Part shown: one piece after another, positions 26,528-34,170 of the stretch
Layout: each line of letters begins with the position of its first letter
Numbering within the stretch: position 1 is the first letter of the stretch
Assembly: GCF_029846715.1 (NCBI RefSeq)
Contig: NZ_JARVWW010000012.1
Coordinates: forward strand, 148,707 to 212,706
Reading direction: 5' to 3'
Length of the DNA: 64,000 nucleotides
Source of the DNA: Bradyrhizobium nivariense
GTDB lineage: Bacteria; Pseudomonadota; Alphaproteobacteria; Rhizobiales; Xanthobacteraceae
Made by a program: the position numbers and the translations under genes
Notes under the pieces: model-generated
The model's input: the letters and a program-made list of their open reading frames with translations, nothing else
Told to the model about the DNA's origin: nothing
Databases searched by the model: none

Positions 26528-27387
26528 TGCGTCTTCTCCTGCGCGATGGAGGATTGGAACGATTTCATGCTTTCCTCCTCGATCGCATCCAGCAGCGTGC
26601 GCTTGAGACGGACGAATTCGGGGGAGGTGACGATCTCCGGCCGGCGCGGGCGGGGGAGATCGACGACCTGTTCGAGCTTCACCGAGCCGGGACGCGCCGT
26701 CATGACGAGCACGCGGTCGCCGAGGAAGATCGCCTCGTCGACGTCATGGGTGATGAAGAGAATGGTGCGGCGGTATTTCTGCCATACGTCGAGCAGCCAG
26801 CGCTGCATCATTGCTCGCGTCAGTGCGTCGAGCGCGCCGAACGGCTCGTCCAGCAGCATCAGGTCGCGTTCGAACAGGAACGTGCGCATCAAGGCCACGC
26901 GCTGGCGCATGCCGCCCGACAATTGATTGGGATATTGCTTCTCAAAGCCGGCGAGCCCGAACTCGGGCAGCATCTTCAGCGCCTTGGCGCGCGCCTGGTT
27001 GCGCGGCATGCCCTCGACCTCGAGCGCGAGAATGGCGTTGTCCACGACGTTGCGCCACGGAAACAAGAGGTCGCGCTGCGGCATGAAAGAGACGCGGCCG
27101 AGCAGATCGGCCGCGTGGTAGCTCTTGCCCTCGAAGCGCAGGATGCCGCCGGCGTCCGGCTCCTCCAGTCCGGCGACGATGTTGAAGAGGGTGCTCTTGC
27201 CGCAGCCGCTCGGGCCGACGACGGTGACGAACTCGCCGGGAGCGATGTTCGCCTGAAGGCCCGACAGCGCTGCGACGGGGCCGAAGGTCTTGGTCAGCGC
27301 ACGCAGTTCAAGCAGCGGCTCAGGCTTCAGGTCCGCCTGCGCGGCTTCGGTGATCGGTCCGGGATTGGGAAGGCGGGCAGCCTGCAC
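26524..27387 (-). CDS. ABC transporter ATPase (SsuB/TauB type)
   Basis: A 287-aa ATPase: Walker A GPSGCGKST, Q-loop MPQRDLLFPWRNV, signature LSGGMRQRV, Walker B LMLLDEP, H-loop ITHD. The start is GTG 27387 with AAGGA nine bases upstream. It is the first gene of the operon and its leader carries a TTGTATAA motif also seen near the divergent GntR gene. Energises the heterodimeric permease encoded downstream. Confidence 0.92.
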   Translation of the reverse strand: MQAARLPNPGPITEAAQADLKPEPLLELRALTKTFGPVAALSGLQANIAPGEFVTVVGPSGCGKSTLFNIVAGLEEPDAGGILRFEGKSYHAADLLGRVSFMPQRDLLFPWRNVVDNAILALEVEGMPRNQARAKALKMLPEFGLAGFEKQYPNQLSGGMRQRVALMRTFLFERDLMLLDEPFGALDALTRAMMQRWLLDVWQKYRRTILFITHDVDEAIFLGDRVLVMTARPGSVKLEQVVDLPRPRRPEIVTSPEFVRLKRTLLDAIEEESMKSFQSSIAQEKTQ

Positions 27388-27397
27388 CGGGATGTCC

Positions 27398-27405
27398 TTG
27401 TATAA
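27398..27405. promoter_or_regulatory. TTGTATAA motif before the transporter operon
   Basis: TTGTATAA, eleven bases before the ATPase start codon, matches the motif at 27583 and resembles the one at 28363. The spacing places it in the leader or at a promoter of the minus-strand operon, where a bound repressor would block transcription. Candidate site for the neighbouring GntR protein. Confidence 0.4.
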
Positions 27406-27582
27406 TGGCGGCGGTCATTCGCATACGAAAGCAGACCGGGTCGAAATCTCTTAGCAACTCGTGTGCCAGTGCGATTTCCGGGTAAATGAGGCATAAGATT
27501 TGCGAGGTCGACGACGAATAGGTCGGAGTCGCACGCGCCTCCGAGACAAAATCGGTCGTTTCGCTGGAAGACGGGTGCCATT

Positions 27583-27596
27583 TTGTATACTTATAC
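27583..27596. promoter_or_regulatory. Candidate GntR operator upstream of its own gene
   Basis: TTGTATACTTATAC contains the palindrome GTATAC and a second half-site, 16 bases before the regulator ATG. FCD-type GntR repressors commonly bind GTATAC-centred palindromes and regulate themselves. The surrounding 224-base gap between the divergent genes is otherwise free of coding sequence and is clearly richer in A and T than its flanks. Confidence 0.5.
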
Positions 27597-27611
27597 TGGC
27601 ATTGGAGAAAC

Positions 27612-28328
27612 ATGATGGCGGATATTGGTGCACATGTCGGAGGCAGACGCGTGAAAAACGGGCAAGAGTCCCTGGCGCCAAGCCCCGGCATGACGCTCGC
27701 CGAAGGCCTCCGCCAGAAGCTCGAGGGCGCGATCGCGGCCGGCCATCTGGAACCGGGCAGCCGGCTCGACGAGCAGGAGATCGCCCAGCGTTTCGGCGTC
27801 TCGCGCACACCGGTGCGGGAGGCGTTCCGTCTGATGGCCACCAACCATCTGGTCGAACTGCGCGGGCGGCAGGGAGCAACCGTTCGCAGCATCAAGGCCC
27901 AGGCGCTGATCGAGATGTTCCAGGTCATGGCGGAGCTCGAAGGGCTCTGCGCCCGGCTTGCCGCGCGGCGCGTCTCGCAGGCCTGGGGTACCGAAATTGG
28001 AGAGATTCATCAGCGTCTTGTGGCTTCTGGCGAGGCCGGTGACATCGATGTGTTCTATGATATCAACCAGGAATTCCACGAGGCGATCTATGAGGCCTCG
28101 CGCAATACTTTCCTGGCTGAGCAGACCCGCAAGCTGCGCAATCAGGTGGCGGCGTATCGCCGCCGGGTGACGCGCATGCCGAACCGGATTGCCGATACTG
28201 TCCGCGAGCACGAGGCCATCATGCAGGCGATCCTGGCCCACGATCCGGAGCGGGCGTACAGCGCTATGCGCGATCACGTCAACCTGCTCGGCGACAACCT
28301 GCTGGACTTCCTGGCCGCCTTCGAATGA
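27612..28328 (+). CDS. GntR-family transcriptional regulator, FCD subfamily
   Basis: A 238-aa regulator: a winged helix-turn-helix (about 30-95, LDEQEIAQRFGVSRTPVREAFRLM as the recognition region) and an all-helical FCD effector domain (about 100-230). The FCD domain carries the metal/ligand residues in FYDINQEFHEAIYEAS and EHEAIMQAILAHD. Divergent from the LLM/ABC operon and just upstream of the SDR operon, it is placed to control both; shared TTGTATA motifs lie in all three promoter regions. Confidence 0.92.
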   Translation: MMADIGAHVGGRRVKNGQESLAPSPGMTLAEGLRQKLEGAIAAGHLEPGSRLDEQEIAQRFGVSRTPVREAFRLMATNHLVELRGRQGATVRSIKAQALIEMFQVMAELEGLCARLAARRVSQAWGTEIGEIHQRLVASGEAGDIDVFYDINQEFHEAIYEASRNTFLAEQTRKLRNQVAAYRRRVTRMPNRIADTVREHEAIMQAILAHDPERAYSAMRDHVNLLGDNLLDFLAAFE

Positions 28329-28345
28329 GCTCCCGGTCGCTTGGT

Positions 28346-28381
28346 ATGCAAATTGCTAGACCTTGTATATCTAGTTTGCAT
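28346..28381. promoter_or_regulatory. Dyad-symmetric operator candidate before the SDR operon
   Basis: Nested inverted repeats: ATGCAAA pairs with TTTGCAT and CTAGA with TCTAG, enclosing CCTTGTATA. The centre contains the TTGTATA motif also found at 27398 and 27583. It ends about 15 bases before the GTG of the SDR gene, so a bound protein would overlap the promoter or ribosome site. Confidence 0.5.
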
Positions 28382-28395
28382 CCTGGAGACCCGGA

Positions 28396-29175
28396 GTGGA
28401 CCTTAAGCTGACGAACAAGACCGCCTTGATCACCGGCGCGTCGAAAGGAATTGGACTTGCGGTGGCCGAACTCTTCGCCGCCGAGGGGTGTCACCTGCAT
28501 CTGGCCGCCCGCAACGGCGAGGCCATGCTCCAGGCCAAGCAGCAACTGGAAGCCCGCCACGGCGTGAAGATCAGGATCCATGCGCTCGACCTGTCGAGCA
28601 CGGCTGCGATGGAGAAGCTCGCCGCCGAGGTCGGTGACATCGACATCCTCATCAACAATGCCGGCGATATCCCGGCCGGTTCGCTCGAGGTCCTCGATGA
28701 CGCTGCGTGGCGGCGCGGCTTCGACCTCAAGGTGTTCGGCTACATCACGCTGTCGCGTCTCTATTATCCGCGCATGAAGGGCAAGGACGGCGTCATCATC
28801 AATATCATCGGCAATTCCGGCGAGAACTGGGATGCAAGCTACATCGCAGGCTCTACCGGCAATGCCGCGCTGATGTCCTTCACCAAGGCGCTCGGCGGCA
28901 GGAGCCTCGATCACGGGGTGCGTGTCGTCGCGGTCAATCCCGGGCCGGTAGCCACCGACCGCATGCTCAAGATCATGAAACGCAAGTCGATCGATATGCT
29001 CGGCGACGAAAGCCGCTGGGAGGAGCTGTTCGACAAATATCCCGGCAAGCGCCCAGCTACGTCGGAGGAAGTCGCCGATCTCGTCGCATTCCTGTCCTCG
29101 CCGAGATCTGGCTACATCACCGGCACCGTGGTGACGATCGACGGCGGCATCGCCGCGCGCGGCTCGGTCATCTGA
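28396..29175 (+). CDS. Atypical short-chain dehydrogenase/reductase
   Basis: A 259-aa Rossmann protein with an intact cofactor motif TGASKGIG (about residue 14), LAARN, and NNAG. Where canonical enzymes have the YxxxK pair, this one reads GSTGN (inside YIAGSTGNAALMSF), so both catalytic Tyr and Lys are absent at the standard positions; an SYIAG tyrosine lies seven residues before the Asn. The Ser of NSGEN is kept. GTG start with GGAG upstream. Probably a divergent subfamily with shifted chemistry, first enzyme of a five-gene operon. Confidence 0.88.
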   Translation: MDLKLTNKTALITGASKGIGLAVAELFAAEGCHLHLAARNGEAMLQAKQQLEARHGVKIRIHALDLSSTAAMEKLAAEVGDIDILINNAGDIPAGSLEVLDDAAWRRGFDLKVFGYITLSRLYYPRMKGKDGVIINIIGNSGENWDASYIAGSTGNAALMSFTKALGGRSLDHGVRVVAVNPGPVATDRMLKIMKRKSIDMLGDESRWEELFDKYPGKRPATSEEVADLVAFLSSPRSGYITGTVVTIDGGIAARGSVI

Positions 29176-29182
29176 GGCGTCG

Positions 29183-30328
29183 ATGTCAGAACCTCAATCC
29201 ACGGCGCTCCTCCGCAACCGCTATTTCGACGAGCTCTCGGCGACGCCGGGGCTCTACTGGCTCGGCCAGAACACCAACCACGTCGAGAGCCACCCGGCCG
29301 TGCGCGAGGCGATGCTGCGCTCGATCGAGGCCGGCGAGTTCAATGCCTATGCTCCGCCGCTCGGCTTCGAGGCGCTACGCGCCGCGATCGTCGCCGACCT
29401 CGGCACATCAGGTGCAGAGGCGCTGGTGACCGAGGGCGGCGTCAACGCGCTGGCCATGATCTGCCGTGCGCGCTGCAAGCCCGGCACGACGCTGGTGACC
29501 ACCGATCCGACCTGGAAATGGCCGTGCCTGTTCGCGCGCCAGCAGGGTGCCGAGGTGATCGAGATTCCGATCTATGATCCGGCCTGCAACTACCGCCTGA
29601 CGCCCGAGGCGCTGAAGGCCCATGTCGACGAGCGCACGGCGATCATCTACCTGGTCGATCCCAACAATCCGCTCGGCATTCGTTACACGCGCGAGGAGAT
29701 CGAGAGCTTTGCAGCGATCGCGCGGGATTGCGGCGCGCTGCTGGTGCACGACTGCACCTACCGCGATTTTGCCGATGGGCACACGCCGGCGCTTCACGTG
29801 GCTCCGGAAGGCTCGGTCGTCTCGACCAGCTTTTCGAAATGGCTCGGCCTTGCCGGCTTGCGGATCGGCGCTCTTGTCGCCTCTCCTGATTTGTTCGAGG
29901 AGCTGGCACTGACGTCCACGAGCGTCCTCGGCGCGAGCGTCATCGCCCAGCGCGCGGCGCAGGCGGGGCTTTCCGTCAAGGCCGAATGGATGAAGAAGGT
30001 CCGCGGCATTGACCGCGCCAACAAGGCGATGATCGAGGAGGCGGTTGCCGCGATCGAAGGACTAGCGCTGCCGATCATGCCATCGCACGGAAACTTCCTC
30101 GTGCTGGAGACCATTGCAGCCGGCATCCGTCCCGAGGCGCTGGTCGAATGCTATCGCCGGCAGGGCATCATGATCCGCCAGGGCACTTATCACACGCAGC
30201 GTTTCGGCGACCGCTTCGTGAAGATCAGCACCTCCGTGCCTCAGTCCTGGGTCGAGAAGCTCTGCACATTGATGCCGGAGATGGTTGCGCAGGCGCGCAC
30301 GCTCAACGACCTGCCGCCGCAATTCTAG
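29183..30328 (+). CDS. PLP-dependent aminotransferase, class I/II
   Basis: A 381-aa fold-type I aminotransferase. Key features are NAYAPPLGFEALR, the VDPNNPLG motif, DCTYRDF and the PLP-lysine stretch STSFSKWLGLAGLRIG. It begins seven bases after the SDR stop. A transamination or a beta-elimination step on an amine or amino acid made by the LLM and SDR enzymes fits the context; the substrate cannot be read from sequence. Confidence 0.92.
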   Translation: MSEPQSTALLRNRYFDELSATPGLYWLGQNTNHVESHPAVREAMLRSIEAGEFNAYAPPLGFEALRAAIVADLGTSGAEALVTEGGVNALAMICRARCKPGTTLVTTDPTWKWPCLFARQQGAEVIEIPIYDPACNYRLTPEALKAHVDERTAIIYLVDPNNPLGIRYTREEIESFAAIARDCGALLVHDCTYRDFADGHTPALHVAPEGSVVSTSFSKWLGLAGLRIGALVASPDLFEELALTSTSVLGASVIAQRAAQAGLSVKAEWMKKVRGIDRANKAMIEEAVAAIEGLALPIMPSHGNFLVLETIAAGIRPEALVECYRRQGIMIRQGTYHTQRFGDRFVKISTSVPQSWVEKLCTLMPEMVAQARTLNDLPPQF

Positions 30329-30339
30329 GGACGATGCCG

Positions 30340-31221
30340 ATGACCATGATCACGACAAAGGATGGCGTGAAACTCTACGTGGAGGAGGCGGGCGAGGGGA
30401 CACCGATCCTCTTCATCCATGAATTCGGCGGCAATCATGCAAGCTGGGAGCCACAGCTCCGCTACTTCAGCCGGCGCCACCGCTGCATCACCTACGCAGC
30501 ACGCGGCTATCCCCCGTCGGAGGTGCCGGAGAGCGTGGAGGCCTATTCGCAGGCGCTCGCCGCGGACGATGCGGTTGCCGTGCTAGACGCGCTCAAGATC
30601 GAGAAGGCGCACATCGTCGGCCTGTCGATGGGCGGCTTCTGCACAGTGCATTTCGGCCTGCGTACGCCCGAGCGCGCCATGTCGCTCACGGTGGCGGGCG
30701 CCGGCTATGGTTGCGAGAAGGCGTATGAGGAATATTTTCGCGGCGTCTCCCTTGAAGTCGCCGACAATTTCGAGAAGCAGGGCGCGAAGGAATTCTCCGA
30801 GATCTACGCCCTCGGCGCGAGCCGGGTGCAGTTCCAGAACAAGGATCCGCGTGGCTGGCAGGAATTTGCCAATCGCCTCGCCACCCATTCCGACCGCGGA
30901 GCCGCCAATACCATGCGCGGCGTTCAGGCGCGGCGGCCGTCATTCTACGACCTCGAGGACGGCTTGAAGAAGATGATGGTGCCGACGCTGGTGATCGTCG
31001 GCGATGAGGACGATCATTGCCTCCAGCCCGGCATCTTCCTGAAGAAGACCATTCCGGCGTGTGGACTCTCGGTGTTTCCCAAGACGGGGCACACCCTTAA
31101 TCTGGAAGAACCGGCGGCGTTCAACGCGCTGCTCGCCGAGTTCATCGCCCAGGTCGAGGCCGGATGCTGGCTGCCGCGTGATCCGCGTGCGCAGCCGGGC
31201 CAGATCATGCGCACGAAGTAG
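30340..31221 (+). CDS. Alpha/beta hydrolase
   Basis: A 293-aa hydrolase with the oxyanion/HG-like FIHEFGGNHASWEPQ, the nucleophile elbow GLSMGGF, acid in VIVGDEDD and histidine in KTGHTLN. ATG 30340 has AGGGA eight bases upstream; ATG 30334 would add two residues. It follows the aminotransferase by 11 bases. In the analogous pyrimidine (Rut) pathway an alpha/beta hydrolase speeds removal of a carbamate or aminoacrylate product; a similar role here is an inference. Confidence 0.9.
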   Translation: MTMITTKDGVKLYVEEAGEGTPILFIHEFGGNHASWEPQLRYFSRRHRCITYAARGYPPSEVPESVEAYSQALAADDAVAVLDALKIEKAHIVGLSMGGFCTVHFGLRTPERAMSLTVAGAGYGCEKAYEEYFRGVSLEVADNFEKQGAKEFSEIYALGASRVQFQNKDPRGWQEFANRLATHSDRGAANTMRGVQARRPSFYDLEDGLKKMMVPTLVIVGDEDDHCLQPGIFLKKTIPACGLSVFPKTGHTLNLEEPAAFNALLAEFIAQVEAGCWLPRDPRAQPGQIMRTK

Positions 31222-31228
31222 CGGATCG

Positions 31229-32503
31229 ATGACGATCCGCCCTCTGATCGATGCCGATCGGCTCTGGACCCGTCTGATGGCGCTTGCCGAGATCGGGGCG
31301 ACGCCCGCCGGCGGGGTCAACCGTCAGGCGCTGAGTGACGGCGAGATCGCCGCATGGCGCCGCGTCATCGGCTGGGCGCTCGAAGCGGGTTTGACGGCGT
31401 CGACGGATGCCGCGGGAAACCTGTTTCTGGCGCTGGCGGGGCAAGATCGCGCCGCGCCGCCGCTCCTGCTCGGCAGTCATCTCGACAGCCAGCCGACCGG
31501 TGGCAAATTCGACGGTGCGGCCGGCGTGATGGCGGCACTCGAGGCGACGGTTTCACTGGCCGAACAAGGCGACAGGCCGGCGCGCGACGTCATCGTCGTC
31601 GCCTGGATGAACGAGGAAGGCTCGCGCTTCGCGCCGGGCATGATGGGCTCGGAGGCCTTTACGGGCGAACGTGACGTGGCGGCGATCCGCGCCGCGCGTG
31701 ATGCAGACGGCGTCAGCGTTGGCGAAGCGCTCGATCGTCTCCATCAGGCTTTTCCCGATCTGCCGCACCGGCCGCTCGGCTTTGCCGTGGAGAGCTATAT
31801 CGAATTGCATATCGAGCAGGGACCGCTGCTGGAGGCGGCCGCCTGCACGATCGGCGTCGTCACCGGTATCCAGGGCAAGAAGACCTTTCAGGTGGTCGTC
31901 GAGGGTGCGGAGGGACACGCAGGAACGCTGGCGCAGCAGGAGAGGCGGGATGCGCTCGCGGCCTTTGCGCGCATCGCAACCGCGCTTCATGGTGAGATCG
32001 GCACCATCGATACCGACATCAAGTTCACGATCGGGCGCCTCTCCGTGCAGCCCAACGCGCCTTCGGTGGTGCCGTCGCGCGTCAGTTTCAGCATCGATCT
32101 GCGCCATCCGGACAATGCCGTACTTGACGCGGCGGGTGTGCGCATCACGGCGCTCTGTGGTCAGCATGCACCGCCGTGTCTGGTTACGGTGACGCCGCTG
32201 GTCGACGCGCCCTCGAACGCGTTCAATCCGCGCTTGCGCGAGCTGATCGCGCAGGCCGCACGCGACCAGGAGTTTGCGGCCATGGGCATCCTGTCGGCCG
32301 CCGGTCACGACGCGCGCCATTTGGCCAAAGTCTGTCCGGCGGCGATAATCTTCATTCCCTGCCGGGACGGTGCGAGCCATGTGGAGGACGAATGGGCAGA
32401 GCCGGCTGATGTCGCCGCCGGCGCGTCCGTCCTGGCGCAGGTGTTGCGAGAGGTTGCGTTCACCATGCCGCCCTTCGCTGCGGGGCGTGAGGAGGGAGGA
32501 TGA
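31229..32503 (+). CDS. M20-family N-carbamoyl-amino-acid hydrolase/allantoate-amidohydrolase type
   Basis: A 424-aa zinc amidohydrolase of the hydantoinase/carbamoylase group. GSHLDSQPTGGKFDGAAGV, NEEGSRFAPGMMGS, ELHIEQGP, and the substrate/dimer motif GHAGT all match, with a C-terminal AGHDA histidine. Cleaves N-carbamoyl or ureido groups to ammonia, CO2 and an amino acid. It starts seven bases after the alpha/beta hydrolase and overlaps the flavin reductase gene by four bases. It supports the view that the pathway breaks a ureido-bearing ring. Confidence 0.92.
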   Translation: MTIRPLIDADRLWTRLMALAEIGATPAGGVNRQALSDGEIAAWRRVIGWALEAGLTASTDAAGNLFLALAGQDRAAPPLLLGSHLDSQPTGGKFDGAAGVMAALEATVSLAEQGDRPARDVIVVAWMNEEGSRFAPGMMGSEAFTGERDVAAIRAARDADGVSVGEALDRLHQAFPDLPHRPLGFAVESYIELHIEQGPLLEAAACTIGVVTGIQGKKTFQVVVEGAEGHAGTLAQQERRDALAAFARIATALHGEIGTIDTDIKFTIGRLSVQPNAPSVVPSRVSFSIDLRHPDNAVLDAAGVRITALCGQHAPPCLVTVTPLVDAPSNAFNPRLRELIAQAARDQEFAAMGILSAAGHDARHLAKVCPAAIIFIPCRDGASHVEDEWAEPADVAAGASVLAQVLREVAFTMPPFAAGREEGG

Positions 32504-33012
32504 CGGAGATTGTCCGAGAGGATTATCGCGATGCGATGGCACGTCTCGGCGCCGCAGTCAGCATCGTCACGACCGATGGTCCCGCAGGTCGCGCCGGCTT
32601 CACTGCGTCCGCCGTCTGCAGTGTTACCGACGATTCGCCGACGCTCCTAGTGTGCATGAACCGCGCATCCTCGGCGTATGCAAGCGTGACGGCCAACAAA
32701 ATAGTGTGCGTGAATGTGCTGTCAGCTCAGCAAGAGCCACTATCGCGGTTGTTCGGCGGCAAGGCGCCCGCCAGGGAACGGTTCGCGACGGCGGTGTGGT
32801 CGACACTCGAAACCGGTGCACCCGTTCTCGCCGACTGTGCGGTTGCCTTCGACTGCCAGATCGCGAATGTCACCACGGTCGGCACGCACGATGTATTGTT
32901 CTGCCGCGTTGTGGCGCTGCAGACTGGTCCGACGGAGAACCTGATCTATCTTGGCCGCGCCTACCACTCTGTACGCGCGAGTCTAGAGCCGCGCCAGCAG
33001 CTTCAGACCTGA
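32500..33012 (+). CDS. Flavin reductase (RutF/HpaC-like)
   Basis: A 170-aa FMN reductase-domain protein (LGAAVSIVTTDGPAGRAGFTASAVCSV at the flavin-binding strand, FCRVVAL and YLGRAYHSV near the end). It overlaps the carbamoylase by four bases. It should supply reduced flavin to the LLM monooxygenase encoded at 21829-23133 in the divergent operon, which explains co-control by the GntR protein. Its last ten bases overlap the convergent M24 gene. Confidence 0.9.
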   Translation: MTEIVREDYRDAMARLGAAVSIVTTDGPAGRAGFTASAVCSVTDDSPTLLVCMNRASSAYASVTANKIVCVNVLSAQQEPLSRLFGGKAPARERFATAVWSTLETGAPVLADCAVAFDCQIANVTTVGTHDVLFCRVVALQTGPTENLIYLGRAYHSVRASLEPRQQLQT

Positions 33013-34124
33013 AACACTTGCCGCGGCGAGCGCGTCAGACACTCATGCCCGGTCTCAGTGACGAGCACTGTCTCGCTGATCGCGATGCCGTCGGCAGAGA
33101 CGTACATGTGGAACACCATGCCTTCCTCCAGCGTCCAATCGGCCGTGGGCAGGAAGATGTGCGAGAAGTCGCTGGTGCGCGGGCTATGGAGCGGATAGCA
33201 GCCGAGCGAATAGCCCGTGATGTTGGGGTAGTCGGGGCGCAGGCCATCGGCGAGCATGGCCTTTCGCGCCAGAGCGTCGACGCCGGCGGCGTTGGCTCCA
33301 GGCTTGATCGCCTCGAATTGCCGGTCCTGGATATCGATGAGCCGCCGGGCGAGATGCGACCGGCGCGGGTCGATTTCTCCGATCACGGCCGAGCGCATCA
33401 GGCGGGCGCTGTAGCCGTCAATATAGGGCAACAGCTCCATATGCAGGATATCGCCCTTGGCCAGCGGTTGCTTGGTCAGTCCGCCATGCAGGAACGCGTT
33501 GCCGACACCGGCGGTAATGATCCCCGCCCGTGCGGCGTCCGCGCCTTCCTGCATGAAGACCCGATAGACGGCTGCTGCCGTGTCGCGGGCGGATCGGCCT
33601 TCGCCGGACGCTTTCAGAGCTGCATCGATGCCGAGGTCGCCGATCCCTGCAGCGCGCCGAAGCACGGCGATCTCCCTTGGGCTCTTCCTGGCGCGGAGCT
33701 CAGCCATCACGCCGGAGAAGTCGACAAAGCGCGCGTCCAGCAGTTGCGCCGACAGACGCTTGAAGCGGGAGAGCGGCATGCAATAGGAGTCCTCGTCGAG
33801 CCCGACGCGGCCTGTCGCATAGCCAAGGTTACGGATGGTGTCGGCGAGCACCCGGATCGGGTCTTCCCAATCGGCGAAGGCAACGGAGCGCGACAGCCAC
33901 GAGCTCTCGGTGAACGGGCCAAGGTCGACGGCACGAAGTATCATGATCGGCTCGCCATCGCGCGGCAATAGGCAGGCCCGGTACATGTTCTCCGAGATCA
34001 AGAAGCCTGTGACGTAGGCGAGGAACTCGCTCTGGTCGACGATGAGGACATCGAGCTCGCGGGCGGCCATCTGCTCGCGCACGCGCTTAACGCGCGCCTC
34101 ATATTCGTCGACCGGAAACAACAT
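33003..34124 (-). CDS. M24-family creatinase/prolidase-like protein with altered metal site
   Basis: A 373-aa pita-bread protein: N-terminal creatinase domain (1-140), catalytic-type domain after. Active metallopeptidases keep Asp, Asp, His, Glu, Glu. Here the first region is HMELLPYIDGYSARLMRS, lacking both aspartates; the His (CYPLH), Glu (LEEGMVFH) and last Glu (ISETVLV) remain. Loss of the aspartates is typical of creatinase and some hydrolase relatives such as ectoine hydrolase, which do not need two metals. Last gene of the peptide-type ABC operon, so it probably processes the imported compound. Confidence 0.88.
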   Translation of the reverse strand: MLFPVDEYEARVKRVREQMAARELDVLIVDQSEFLAYVTGFLISENMYRACLLPRDGEPIMILRAVDLGPFTESSWLSRSVAFADWEDPIRVLADTIRNLGYATGRVGLDEDSYCMPLSRFKRLSAQLLDARFVDFSGVMAELRARKSPREIAVLRRAAGIGDLGIDAALKASGEGRSARDTAAAVYRVFMQEGADAARAGIITAGVGNAFLHGGLTKQPLAKGDILHMELLPYIDGYSARLMRSAVIGEIDPRRSHLARRLIDIQDRQFEAIKPGANAAGVDALARKAMLADGLRPDYPNITGYSLGCYPLHSPRTSDFSHIFLPTADWTLEEGMVFHMYVSADGIAISETVLVTETGHECLTRSPRQVFQV

Positions 34125-34170
34125 CGTCGTTCATCCTTCGTGGGATCAGGTGCGCGCGTTCGAGCGCCCG

